Assembly: GCA_903908025.1 (NCBI GenBank)
Contig: CAIVQM010000054.1
Location: 1-15,751 of the forward strand
Length of the DNA stretch: 15,751 nt
Source of the DNA: an uncultured bacterium
GTDB lineage: Bacteria; Actinomycetota; Actinomycetes; S36-B12
Reading direction: 5' to 3'
Numbering within the stretch: the first letter of the stretch is position 1; every line of letters begins with the position of its first letter. The position numbers and the translations under genes were made by a program. Below the pieces are notes generated by a model. That model ran no database searches, was not told the DNA's origin, and saw only the letters and a program-made list of their open reading frames with translations. Below are positions 6,111 through 15,309 of the stretch, piece after piece.

Positions 6111-7166
6111 ATGCGCACGATGATGCCGATGCTGCTGCCGGTCAACCAGTTCGACCACTTCTACCGAGGTGGCGACCGCATCGGTGCGCTGCGGCACGGA
6201 CCTGGCGGCCCCCAGCGCCCCGAGGAGTGGATCGGCTCCACGACCGCACGCTTCGGCCAGGCACCGCAGGGCTTCAGCATCCTGCCGGACGGCCGCATGC
6301 TCATCGAGGAGATCGAGTCGGATCCGGCCGCCTGGCTCGGACCGGATCACGTCGCCCGCTACGGCGTGAGCAGCGAGGTTCTCGTGAAGCTGCTCGACCT
6401 CAACCAGCGGCTGCCCGTGCACCTGCATCCCAACCGTGCGTTCTCCCGTACTCATCTGGGCCTCGCGCATGGCAAGACCGAGGCCTGGTACGTCCTCGAC
6501 GCACCGGAGGGTGCTGAGGTCGGCGTCGGATTCAAGGACTCGATGAGCCTCGCCCAGGTGTCGAGCTGGGTCGCGGAGCGCGACAGCGAGGCACTGCTGT
6601 CCGCACTGCGCACGCGCGTCGTGCGTCCCGGCGACGCGATGCTCGTCCCGGCCGGGCTCCCGCACACCGTCGCGTCCGGCGTGTTCGTCCTCGAACTGCA
6701 GGAGCCGACCGATCTCTCGATCCTGCTCGAATGGCAGGGCTTTGCGGTCGACGGCATGAAGGACGGCCACCTCGACCTCGGCTTCGACACGGCCCTGCAG
6801 GCCGTCGACCTGTCTGCGGTGTCTGATGCGGACCTCGACCACCTCGTGCTCCCTCGCGAGTCGATCGAGCGCGCCGGGCTCGTGTCGGCCATGCCGGCGC
6901 AGGCCGACGCCTACTTCCGGGCTCATCGCTTCGACGCGTCCGACGGACCCGTCAGTGTCGATGCGGGCTTCGCGATCGTCGTCGTGCTGGGTGGCGAGGG
7001 CGTGCTCTCGAGCCCGGCCGGATCGATGCAGGTGACCCGCGGCGATGTGGCGCTCGTGCCGTTCGCGGCGGGGGAGTACACGCTGCACTCGGGTGGCCAC
7101 GGCGACGCGCTCGTCGGCGTCATCTGCCGTCCGCCGGCACCCGATGCGCCGACAGACGCCCGCTGA
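6111..7166 (+). CDS. manA: Class I mannose-6-phosphate isomerase
   Basis: Interconverts mannose 6-phosphate and fructose 6-phosphate in the cytoplasm, feeding mannosylated glycans or mannose use. The 351-residue cupin enzyme starts with LLPVNQFDHFYRGG and PEEWIGSTTARF, characteristic of this class. The zinc site can be placed at H104 and H106 (LPVHLHPN), E124 (GKTEAWYVLD) and H185 (PAGLPHTVASG). A second cupin-like barrel lies at about 285-340 (VVLGGEGVL to DVALVPFAAGEYTLHSG). The frame is open back to 6051 inside dacB, but family similarity begins near the MRTMMPM region. ATG 6111 or the ATGs at 6120, 6123 and 6129 are better starts; no clear Shine-Dalgarno separates them. It sits between dacB and the zinc peptidase, which are adjacent in many actinobacteria. 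Its TGA overlaps the next ATG by one base (TGATG). Confidence 0.88.
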   Translation: MRTMMPMLLPVNQFDHFYRGGDRIGALRHGPGGPQRPEEWIGSTTARFGQAPQGFSILPDGRMLIEEIESDPAAWLGPDHVARYGVSSEVLVKLLDLNQRLPVHLHPNRAFSRTHLGLAHGKTEAWYVLDAPEGAEVGVGFKDSMSLAQVSSWVAERDSEALLSALRTRVVRPGDAMLVPAGLPHTVASGVFVLELQEPTDLSILLEWQGFAVDGMKDGHLDLGFDTALQAVDLSAVSDADLDHLVLPRESIERAGLVSAMPAQADAYFRAHRFDASDGPVSVDAGFAIVVVLGGEGVLSSPAGSMQVTRGDVALVPFAAGEYTLHSGGHGDALVGVICRPPAPDAPTDAR

Positions 7167-8230
7167 TGACGGAAGCCTCTCGAGCGGAGCCGATCGACTG
7201 GGACCTCGCCGTCGCCACCGCACGCCGGCTGGCTCCCAAGGGCCCCGATCTTCCCCCCGCTGACGCGCGGGCTGCTGTGACCATGCTGCGCGACCTCGCC
7301 CGCGAGGCCGTCATGCCTGTGCGCGAGGTGACGGGTCTGGTTGCCCCGGATTCGTCGCCGGCCGTGGTCGTCGATAGATCGGGCTGGATCGCCTCGAATG
7401 TCACCGGCATGCGCGTCGTGCTGTCGATGTGGGAGGGCTTCGCCGACAAGACCGATGCGGCTCCAGCGGTCGTGCGCAGCCTGGGCTCGCGCGGAACCGC
7501 GCTGCAGCTTGGGGCGGTGCTCGGGTGGATGTCCGGCAAAGTGCTCGGGCAGTTCGAGACGTTCACCGACCCGGGGGAGCCCCGCCGACTGCTCCTCGTC
7601 GCGCCCACGATCGTCAACGTCGAGCAGCAACTCGCGGTACCGCCGCGCGACTTCCGGTTCTGGGTGTGCCTGCACGAGGAAACGCATCGCGTGCAGTTCG
7701 GTGCGGTCCCGTGGCTTGCCGACTACCTGGCCGATCGGCTGGCGGCCCTGATGGAGGCGTCCGATCTCGGTGCGCGCGAGACCCTGCAGAAGCTCGTCGC
7801 GTTCACGTACGCGCTGATCCGTTCGCTGCGCTCCGACAGTGAGGTCAGCGTCGTCGAGGCGATCCAGACGCCCGAGCAGAAGGTCATCTTCGACGAGCTC
7901 ACCGCGTTGATGTCGCTGCTCGAGGGGCATGCCGATGTCGTGATGGATGCGGTCGGCCCTGCGATCATCCCATCGGTCGAGCTGATCCGTGAACGCTTCA
8001 CCACGCGACGCGAGCAGCCCGGCACGCTCGACACATTCGCGCGCAAGGCGCTCGGCATGGACGCGAAGATGCGTCAGTACAGCGACGGCGCGGAGTTCGT
8101 CCGGCGCGTCGTCGACCGCGTCGGCATGGACGGCTTCAACAAGGTGTGGACGTCAGCGGCTCACCTTCCGACGCGCACGGAGATCCACGAGCCCGATGCG
8201 TGGCTTGACCGGGTGATGGGCTCGCCGTGA
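7166..8230 (+). CDS. DUF2342-type zinc-dependent metallopeptidase homologue
   Basis: A 354-residue predicted cytoplasmic protein of the actinobacterial family annotated as zinc-dependent metalloprotease, DUF2342 or 'coenzyme F420 biosynthesis-associated'. The metal motif HEETH lies at 170-174 (CLHEETHRVQFG), with E171 as catalytic base. A likely third ligand is in the later LLEGHADVVMD (E253 or H255). The N-terminal part includes DWDLA and VNVEQQLAVPPRDFRFWVCLHE. No signal peptide or membrane segment is seen. Its substrate and true role are not established; the F420 association comes from phylogenetic co-occurrence, and no F420 gene lies in this window. The position between dacB/manA and tilS matches the conserved order in mycobacteria (Rv3626c). 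It overlaps both neighbours (TGATG before, GTGA after), indicating tight coupling. Confidence 0.85.
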   Translation: MTEASRAEPIDWDLAVATARRLAPKGPDLPPADARAAVTMLRDLAREAVMPVREVTGLVAPDSSPAVVVDRSGWIASNVTGMRVVLSMWEGFADKTDAAPAVVRSLGSRGTALQLGAVLGWMSGKVLGQFETFTDPGEPRRLLLVAPTIVNVEQQLAVPPRDFRFWVCLHEETHRVQFGAVPWLADYLADRLAALMEASDLGARETLQKLVAFTYALIRSLRSDSEVSVVEAIQTPEQKVIFDELTALMSLLEGHADVVMDAVGPAIIPSVELIRERFTTRREQPGTLDTFARKALGMDAKMRQYSDGAEFVRRVVDRVGMDGFNKVWTSAAHLPTRTEIHEPDAWLDRVMGSP

Positions 8231-9255
8231 GTCGACGTGCGGCCTCCGCGGTGCTGATGTCGGCCCGGGCGGCCGTGGGTCGCTCGGTCGAGGACCTGCC
8301 CGACGGCTCCGTGGTTCTTGTCGGCTGCTCGGGCGGTCCGGACTCGCTCGCCCTCGTCGGATGCGCGGCATGGGTCGGCGAACGGCAGGGGCACAGCGTC
8401 CGAGCGGTGATCGTCGACCACGGGCTGCAGCAGGGGTCGGCCGGTGTTGCCTCAGGAGCAGCTGCTGCGTGCGCGGCCCTCGGGGTCCCGTCCGACATCG
8501 TCCGGGTCGAGGTCGGCACGGCCGGCGGACCCGAGGCCGCGGCTCGCGATGCGCGCTACGCCGCGCTTGAGCAGGCAGCTGAGACGTCGGGTGCGTCCGC
8601 GGTGCTGCTCGGACACACGCTCGACGATCAGGCCGAGACCGTTCTTCTGCGGCTGGCGCGCGGGTCGGGGGCTCGCACGCTCGCGGCCATGTCGGCGCGG
8701 GCGGGGCGCTGGCGTCGGCCGTTCCTGTCAATGCCGCGCACTGACGTGCATGCCGCCGCGGTGGAGATGCTCGAGCCGCTGGGCATCGTGCCGTGGACCG
8801 ATCCGCACAACGCCGATCCGTCCTTCGCCCGCGTGCGGGTGCGCGCCTTGCTCACGGGGCTCGGCGCAGATCTCGGCCCCGGTGTGGTGCAGGGGCTCGC
8901 GCGGTCGGCCGACCTGCTGCGCGATGACGCTGACGCGCTCGACGCAATCGCGGGGCAGGTCGCGACGCAGGTCATGACGGTGGATGCCGTGAGCGCGACG
9001 GGCGACTGCGCCGATCTCGTGGCCCTGCCGACGGCCGTCCGGACCCGCGTCATCCGCGCGGCGGCACTCGCCATGGGCTGCCCGTCCGACGGCCTGACCC
9101 TCGACCATGTCCGTCGTATCGACGCCCTCGTCGCGGACTGGCACGGCCAGGGCGAGGTCGCGTTGCCGGGCGGTGTGGTGGCCCGGCGGGCGTATGGGAG
9201 GCTGTGCCTCATCCAAGGCGACGGGGCTGAGACGGGAGTACCGAGTGGAGCCTGA
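8227..9255 (+). CDS. tilS: tRNA(Ile)-lysidine synthase
   Basis: Uses ATP and lysine to convert C34 of the CAU-anticodon tRNA-Ile to lysidine, changing its reading from AUG to AUA; usually essential. The 342-residue protein carries the N-type ATP pyrophosphatase P-loop SGGPDS (35-40), IVDHGLQ (62-68), ARDARYAALE, LLGHTLDDQAETVLLRLARGSG (127-148) and RRPFL. It also has the family-specific WTDPHNADPSFARVRVR region (190-206). The C-terminal part is short, as in other actinobacteria, without the long E. coli-type C-terminal domain. The GTG start overlaps the upstream stop (GTGA). The 3' end overlaps hpt by 11 bases. The tilS-hpt-ftsH order is widely conserved in bacteria. Confidence 0.94.
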   Translation: MSRRAASAVLMSARAAVGRSVEDLPDGSVVLVGCSGGPDSLALVGCAAWVGERQGHSVRAVIVDHGLQQGSAGVASGAAAACAALGVPSDIVRVEVGTAGGPEAAARDARYAALEQAAETSGASAVLLGHTLDDQAETVLLRLARGSGARTLAAMSARAGRWRRPFLSMPRTDVHAAAVEMLEPLGIVPWTDPHNADPSFARVRVRALLTGLGADLGPGVVQGLARSADLLRDDADALDAIAGQVATQVMTVDAVSATGDCADLVALPTAVRTRVIRAAALAMGCPSDGLTLDHVRRIDALVADWHGQGEVALPGGVVARRAYGRLCLIQGDGAETGVPSGA

Positions 9256-9799
9256 GGACATCGCGTCGGAACTGCATCACGTGCTCCTGACGGAGGAGCA
9301 GATCCAAGGACGCCTCCTCGAACTCGCTGCCCAGATCGACGCGGACTACGAAGGCAAGGACCTGCTCCTGGTGGGCGTCCTCAAGGGTGCCGTCATGGTC
9401 ATGGCCGACTTGGCCCGCTCCCTGCACCGCAGCGTCGATATGGACTGGATGGCCGTTTCGTCCTACGGCTCGGGCACCAAGTCGAGCGGGGTCGTCCGGA
9501 TCATGAAGGACCTCGACGGCGACCTGAACGGCCGCAATGTCCTGGTCGTGGAGGACATCCTTGATTCCGGCCTGACCCTCTCCTGGCTGCTGAAGAACCT
9601 GTCGTCCCGAGGCCCGGCTTCGGTGGAGGTCTTCACGCTGCTGAGGAAGCCCGACGCCATGAAGGTCAACGTGGCCCCTCGGTACATCGGTTTCGACATC
9701 CCCAATGAGTTCGTCGTGGGCTACGGACTGGACTACGACCAGAGCTACCGCAACCTGCGGTGCGTGGGCACCTTGGCCCCTCACGTCTATGGCGGCTAG
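9245..9799 (+). CDS. hpt: Hypoxanthine(-guanine) phosphoribosyltransferase
   Basis: Salvages hypoxanthine and guanine to IMP and GMP with PRPP. The 184-residue type I phosphoribosyltransferase has LLVGVLKGAVMVMADL (41-56), the flexible SSYGSGTKSSG loop (72-82), and the PRPP motif VLVVEDILDSGLTLSWLL (99-116) with E103 and D104. FTLLRKP and the C-terminal IPNEFVVGYGLDYDQSYRNL (152-171) complete it. The frame extends upstream into tilS, but GTG 9245 is preferred. GGGAG at 9234-9238 stands six bases before it and gives the usual family length. It overlaps tilS by 11 bases. A 78-base gap separates it from ftsH, so transcription may restart there. Confidence 0.95.
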   Translation: MEPEDIASELHHVLLTEEQIQGRLLELAAQIDADYEGKDLLLVGVLKGAVMVMADLARSLHRSVDMDWMAVSSYGSGTKSSGVVRIMKDLDGDLNGRNVLVVEDILDSGLTLSWLLKNLSSRGPASVEVFTLLRKPDAMKVNVAPRYIGFDIPNEFVVGYGLDYDQSYRNLRCVGTLAPHVYGG

Positions 9800-9862
9800 G
9801 CCCCCTTCTGCCATCGGCGTAACCCCCCGTCCACGAGCGCGGTCGTGCCCCCGAGCGGGCCG

Positions 9863-9877
9863 TAGTACCGTGAGGCG

Positions 9878-9887
<10 letters not shown>
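9863..9887 (+). promoter_or_regulatory. Possible promoter and alternative starts of ftsH
   Basis: TAGTAC at 9863-9868 matches TANNNT and would place transcription start near GTG 9878, giving a nearly leaderless mRNA. Alternatively GAGG at 9872-9875 is only two bases from GTG 9878 but eight from the in-frame GTG 9884, which would shorten FtsH by two residues. No -35 is evident. Confidence 0.35.
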
Positions 9888-11886
<1,999 letters not shown>

Positions 11887-11890
<4 letters not shown>

Positions 11891-12498
11891 GCGGCATCAG
11901 CGCCGTCTCGATTCCTGACGACCATCCCACGCGCCCCTTCGACGCAGCGGCGGCCGAGCAGGCGGTGCGGGATCTGCTGGTCGCCATTGGCGAGGATCCG
12001 AATCGCGACGGGCTGCAGGACACGCCCGCTCGTGTTGCACGTGCCTACGCGGAGATGTTCCGCGGGCTCTACATGACGGCTGACGAGGTCCTCGCTACCA
12101 CGTTCGACCTCGGCCACGACGAGATGGTCCTCGTTAAGGACATCGAGCTCTACAGCACGTGCGAGCACCACCTCGTGCCGTTCCACGGTGTCGCGCATAT
12201 TGGGTACATCCCCAACGAGAGCGGCCGCATTACTGGCCTCTCGAAGCTCGCACGGCTCGTCGATGTGTTCGCCAAGCGGCCGCAGGTGCAGGAGCGACTC
12301 ACCACACAGGTGGCCGACTCCCTCGTGCGCATCCTGCAGCCGCGCGGTGCCATCGTCGTGATGGAGGCCGAGCACCTGTGCATGTTGATGCGCGGTGTCC
12401 GCAAGCCCGGTGCCAAGACCGTGACCAGCGCCGTGCGTGGCAGCCTGCGTGATCCGGCCACGCGCGCGGAGGCCATGTCGCTGATCCTGGGTCGATGA
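11887..12498 (+). CDS. folE: GTP cyclohydrolase I
   Basis: Converts GTP to 7,8-dihydroneopterin triphosphate plus formate, the first step of folate synthesis. The 203-residue protein has the family core: NRDGLQDTPARVARAYAEMF (39-58), then STCEHHLVPFHGVAHIGYIP (90-109) with zinc ligands C92 and H95. TGLSKLARLVDVFAKRPQVQERLT and EAEHLCMLMRGVRKPGA follow, with H163 and C165, the latter the third zinc ligand. These match the E. coli zinc residues C110, H113 and C181. It is therefore the zinc-dependent IA type. The ATG overlaps the ftsH stop, and its own TGA overlaps folP (ATGA), so translation along the block is coupled. Confidence 0.97.
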
Positions 12499-13373
12499 CC
12501 GCCGCGGTCATCCGACGGCCCAGCGGCCTGCCGGTCCCACTGGCCACCCTTGAGCGCGCTGCTGTCGTCGGTGTCCTCAATGTGACACCGGATTCCTTCT
12601 CCGATGGCGGCGACTTCCTCGCTGCTGACCGTGCCGTCGAGCACGGAACCCGGATGCATGCCGACGGCGCCGACCTCATCGACATCGGTGGCGAGTCGAC
12701 CCGGCCCGGCGCCCAGCGGGTGCCGGTCGAGGAGGAGCTCGCCCGCGTGCTGCCCGTTGTCGCTGGGCTCAGCGCTCAAGGCGTCCCGGTGAGCATCGAC
12801 ACCATGCGCGCTGATGTCGCAGCAGCGGCTGTCGCGGCTGGCGCCTGTGTCGTCAACGATGTCAGCGGCGGCCTTGCCGACCCGCACATGTACGAGACCG
12901 TGGCGGAGCTCGGCGTGCCTTTCGTGATCATGCATTGGCGTGGTCACAGCGACCGGATGGCCGATCTGGCGCACTACGACGATGTCGTCGTCGATGTGAT
13001 GCGGGAACTGAGCGAGCGAGTCGACGGTGCGCTCGCGGCAGGTGTTGCGCGGGATGCGATCGTGCTCGACCCGGGACTTGGCTTCGCCAAGGAGGCCGAC
13101 CACAACTGGCTGCTGCTGCAGCGCCTCCCCGAACTGCTCGAGATGGGCTTCCCTGTTCTTGTCGGCGCATCGCGCAAGCGCTTCCTCGGCTCGGTCCTTG
13201 CGGACCCCACAGGTGAGCCGCGTCCCGTCGACCAGCGCGACGCCGCGACTGATGCGGTCACGGCTGTGGCGGCGAGCCTGGGGGTGTGGGCTGTTCGGGT
13301 GCACGACGTGCAGCGCAGTCGCGATGCGGTGCGTGTTGCGGCGGCTTGGCGAAGGGGGAGTCAGGGTGAGTGA
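12495..13373 (+). CDS. folP: Dihydropteroate synthase
   Basis: Condenses dihydropterin pyrophosphate with para-aminobenzoate to give dihydropteroate; the target of sulfonamides. The 292-residue TIM-barrel protein contains the family landmarks: VGVLNVTPDSFSDGG (25-39), GGESTRPGA (65-73), SIDTMRADVA with D102, NDVSGG with N121, FVIMHWRG, VLDPGLGFAK (190-199), GASRKRFLG (224-232) and RVHD (268-271). The HWRG in place of the common HMxG is typical of the mycobacterial FolP1 type. ATG 12495 overlaps the folE stop. The 3' end overlaps folB by eight bases. Confidence 0.97.
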   Translation: MTAAVIRRPSGLPVPLATLERAAVVGVLNVTPDSFSDGGDFLAADRAVEHGTRMHADGADLIDIGGESTRPGAQRVPVEEELARVLPVVAGLSAQGVPVSIDTMRADVAAAAVAAGACVVNDVSGGLADPHMYETVAELGVPFVIMHWRGHSDRMADLAHYDDVVVDVMRELSERVDGALAAGVARDAIVLDPGLGFAKEADHNWLLLQRLPELLEMGFPVLVGASRKRFLGSVLADPTGEPRPVDQRDAATDAVTAVAASLGVWAVRVHDVQRSRDAVRVAAAWRRGSQGE

Positions 13374-13725
13374 CCAGATCGTCATCAGCGGGATCCGCGG
13401 CATCGGGCATCACGGCGTCTTCGAGCACGAGCGGGCCGATGGGCAGGAGTTCGCGGTCGATGTGTGCCTCGACGTCAGCACCACGGCCGCCGCGGGCACC
13501 GATGACCTCGCAGACACCGTCCACTACGGGCTGGTGGCCAATGCCGTGCATGCACTCATCGTCGGTGAGCCGGTCGACCTGATCGAGACCCTGGCCGAGC
13601 GCGTTGCCGACGCCTGCCTCGCCTTCCCCGGGGTATCGCGCGTTGCCGTCACGGTTCACAAGCCCCATGCACCGATCGAGGTGCCGTTCGACGATGTGGA
13701 GATCCGCATCGTCCGGAGTCGATGA
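13366..13725 (+). CDS. folB: Dihydroneopterin aldolase
   Basis: Cleaves 7,8-dihydroneopterin to 6-hydroxymethyl-7,8-dihydropterin and glycolaldehyde. The 119-residue protein is of normal length and has ISGIRGIGHHGVFEHERADGQEF (7-29) with E22, TVHYGLVANAV, the conserved LIETLAERVAD with E74, and VHKPHAPI with catalytic K99. The GTG at 13366 is preferred, as GGGGGAG (13354-13360) lies five bases before it and the family fold begins immediately. The longer open frame upstream lies within folP. It overlaps folP by eight bases and ends one base before the folK ATG. Confidence 0.95.
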   Translation: MSDQIVISGIRGIGHHGVFEHERADGQEFAVDVCLDVSTTAAAGTDDLADTVHYGLVANAVHALIVGEPVDLIETLAERVADACLAFPGVSRVAVTVHKPHAPIEVPFDDVEIRIVRSR

Positions 13726-13726
13726 C

Positions 13727-14242
13727 ATGCGCCGCATGGCACTGGCCCTCGGCTCGAACATGGGTGACTCGGCGAAGCTCCTGCAAGGCGCGATCGATGA
13801 CCTCGCTGCTGTCGATGGCATCGACATCACCGCGGTGTCGGCGGTCTTCGAGACCGACCCCGTCGGCGGCCCCGAGCAGGAGCCGTATCTGAACGCTGTC
13901 GCGATCGGGCGCACCGTGCTCGACGACGCCTCGCTGCTTGCGGCGACGCAGCGGGTCGAGCAGGGCTGGCACCGCGTGCGCGAGGTGCGCTGGGGTCCGC
14001 GCACCCTCGATGTCGACATCCTCGCCATCGACGACGAGATGATCCTGACCGAAGACCTCGTGGTGCCGCATCCGCGTGCGCATGTGCGCGGCTTTGTCCT
14101 CATCCCGTGGCTCGATGTCGACCCCGATGCGGTGATCGCTGGCCGTGGCCGCGTTGAGCAGCTCGTTGCAGCGGTTGACGTCACGGGCGTTCGGACGACC
14201 AGCGTCGTCCTCGTCATCCCCGGCCACGGGGGAGCGCAGTAG
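13727..14242 (+). CDS. folK: 2-amino-4-hydroxy-6-hydroxymethyldihydropteridine pyrophosphokinase
   Basis: Transfers pyrophosphate from ATP to 6-hydroxymethyl-7,8-dihydropterin, making the substrate of FolP. The 171-residue protein shows ALALGSNMGDS (5-15), VFETDPVGGPEQEPYLNAV (40-58) and the family signature RWGPRTLDVDIL (88-99), with D95 and D97 for magnesium binding. VVPHPRAHVRGFVLIPWLDV (112-131) follows. ATG 13727 follows GGAG at 13715-13718 with eight-base spacing; ATG 13736 is a weaker alternative. It is followed after two bases by the DUF3180 gene. The last 20 or so residues are more variable than usual. Confidence 0.96.
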   Translation: MRRMALALGSNMGDSAKLLQGAIDDLAAVDGIDITAVSAVFETDPVGGPEQEPYLNAVAIGRTVLDDASLLAATQRVEQGWHRVREVRWGPRTLDVDILAIDDEMILTEDLVVPHPRAHVRGFVLIPWLDVDPDAVIAGRGRVEQLVAAVDVTGVRTTSVVLVIPGHGGAQ

Positions 14243-14244
14243 CG

Positions 14245-14727
14245 ATGGATCCGATGCGACCAACGCGTGTGCGCCTGCTCCTGGCGGTTGCTGTCATCAC
14301 GGCCGCTGTCGGCTGGGGTGTCGTGCAGGTGGTGGATGCGTGGCTCGGGCGCATCGTGCCCGTGCCGTGGCTCGCAGCGGCCGCCCTGTGGCTGCTCGCG
14401 GGTGCCGTCGCCTGGTGGGCGGTGACGAGTCGGCCGCGGCTGCAGCGCCGTCCGGGCACCAAGCCGATGCCCCCGCTCGTCGCGGCTCGTACCGCCGCCC
14501 TCGGTATGGCCGGCTCCCGTATCGGCGCTCTGGTGATGGGGTTCTACGCCGGCATCGCCATCGGCATGATCTCCAGCATCGGGACGCCCACCGGCATCCA
14601 GACCTTCTGGGCCGCGACCCTCGCCTCGGTCGGGTCGCTCGGCCTCGTCGCCGCCTCGCTGTGGCTCGAGCACCTGTGCCGGATCCCACTCGGGCCGTCC
14701 GACGGCCCACCCACCGGACGCGGGTAG
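14245..14727 (+). CDS. DUF3180-family membrane protein
   Basis: A 160-residue integral membrane protein of unknown function that in actinobacteria follows folK (as Rv3605c does in M. tuberculosis, from memory). Four hydrophobic segments are visible at about 10-30, 39-61, 92-112 and 120-142. A basic loop (SRPRLQRRPGTKP, 62-74) separates the pairs. The N-terminus PTRVRLLLAV and the third segment AARTAALGMAGSRIGALVMG are typical of the family. Its position at the end of the folate operon is conserved, but I know of no demonstrated link to folate. It begins two bases after folK. The final TAG is shared with the -10 of the next gene. Confidence 0.85.
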   Translation: MDPMRPTRVRLLLAVAVITAAVGWGVVQVVDAWLGRIVPVPWLAAAALWLLAGAVAWWAVTSRPRLQRRPGTKPMPPLVAARTAALGMAGSRIGALVMGFYAGIAIGMISSIGTPTGIQTFWAATLASVGSLGLVAASLWLEHLCRIPLGPSDGPPTGRG

Positions 14728-14737
14728 GGTTCTGGCC
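14725..14737 (+). promoter_or_regulatory. Leaderless-type promoter of the 96-residue gene
   Basis: TAGGGT at 14725-14730 is followed by seven bases and then ATG 14738, the spacing expected when transcription begins at the start codon. No Shine-Dalgarno is present. The TAG is also the DUF3180 stop codon. Confidence 0.55.
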
Positions 14738-15028
14738 ATGAGCGATGTCGCACTCGAGGACCTGCCGTTCGACGAACTACGCCAGCGGGCGTTCAAGCAC
14801 GCTGAGCACCACATGGACCTCGGCTTCTTCACCGACCTCTACTCGCACATGCCGGCCATGTTCGCCATCGAGGGCGAGGGCGGCGACCTCGGTGCCGTCG
14901 GCGGCACGATCATCGAGAGCGTGCGGGCCTGGCGCGAGATGGTCGGCGACAAGGAGCTCGATCCCACCACCGAGGCCCTGCTGCGCGCCCGCTTCGTGAC
15001 CTACCTGCAGGAGCACGGCGAGTCCTAG
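14738..15028 (+). CDS. Conserved small acidic protein of unknown function
   Basis: A 96-residue acidic protein, predicted mostly helical and cytoplasmic, with no signal peptide or membrane segment. Visible elements are VALEDLPFDELRQRAFKHA, then HHMDLGFFTDLYSHMPAMFAIEGEGGDLGAVGG, and a C-terminal amphipathic helix DPTTEALLRARFVTYLQE. I do not recognise a named domain. It probably has its own promoter (TAGGGT) with leaderless translation but may also be read through from the folate block. Coding character is good: the frame is intact and the codon use matches the neighbours. It is followed by a pyrimidine-rich stretch and the palindromic repeats. Confidence 0.75.
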   Translation: MSDVALEDLPFDELRQRAFKHAEHHMDLGFFTDLYSHMPAMFAIEGEGGDLGAVGGTIIESVRAWREMVGDKELDPTTEALLRARFVTYLQEHGES

Positions 15029-15067
15029 CCGGTCCCCGCTTCACCCCTCCCCCCTCCCCTCGTCCGC

Positions 15068-15134
15068 GAGCGGCCAGTGGTGGGGCTTCCTGAGGCGATT
15101 GAAACCCCAAGATTGGCCACTCGGCGGGGTGGTG
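15068..15134. repeat. Palindromic intergenic repeat, copy A
   Basis: The left arm starts GAGCGGCCAGTGGTGGGG (15068-15085), and the right arm runs CCCCAAGATTGGCCACTC (15105-15122). They form an imperfect stem of about 20 pairs with a loop near 15089-15101, followed by GGCGGGGTGGTG (15123-15134). Copy B at 15230 shares both arms and the tail. It may act as a transcription end signal, though no T-run is seen, or be a REP-like dispersed element. Confidence 0.65.
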
Positions 15135-15229
15135 AGGGTGCAGGTCAGGCGCGACGGCGCGACAAGGATGAGTAGCCCGCTGCATGGCTTGTCCGCCGCA
15201 ATCGGCGAGCCGACCTTCCCCCTCTCGGC

Positions 15230-15297
15230 GAGCGGCCAGTAGTGGGGGTTGCTCGTCCGGTTGTAGCCCCCACGATTGGCCGCTCGGCAGGGTGGTG
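15230..15297. repeat. Palindromic intergenic repeat, copy B
   Basis: The left arm starts GAGCGGCCAGTAGTGGGG (15230-15247). The right arm is CCCCCACGATTGGCCGCTC (15267-15285), followed by GGCAGGGTGGTG (15286-15297). The orientation is the same as copy A and the start-to-start distance is 162 bases. The loop sequences differ while the arms and tail are conserved, which points to a repeated structured element rather than chance. Confidence 0.65.
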
Positions 15298-15309
15298 GCT
15301 CACTCCTGG

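Larger units (their letters stand above)
15029..15309. other. Intergenic region with paired palindromic repeats
   Basis: No convincing gene is present between the 96-residue protein and the convergent NuoD-like gene. The first 35 or so bases are a C/T-rich run (15031-15065). The two repeat copies follow, separated by 95 bases (15135-15229) in which I see no gene or known element. Confidence 0.6.

Noticed and set aside
6054..7223. 389-codon minus-strand frame opposite manA
   Set aside because: Shadow of manA; its translation is Arg/His/Glu-rich with no domain, while manA is complete on the other strand.
9800..9877. Small CACGA/TCGTG inverted repeat between hpt and ftsH as a terminator
   Set aside because: The stem has only five pairs and no T-run; it is expected by chance in this composition.
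13258..14832. 524-codon minus-strand frame opposite the folP-folB-folK-DUF3180 genes
   Set aside because: It spans several well-supported plus-strand genes and its translation is low-complexity Arg/Pro/Thr-rich without domain signatures.
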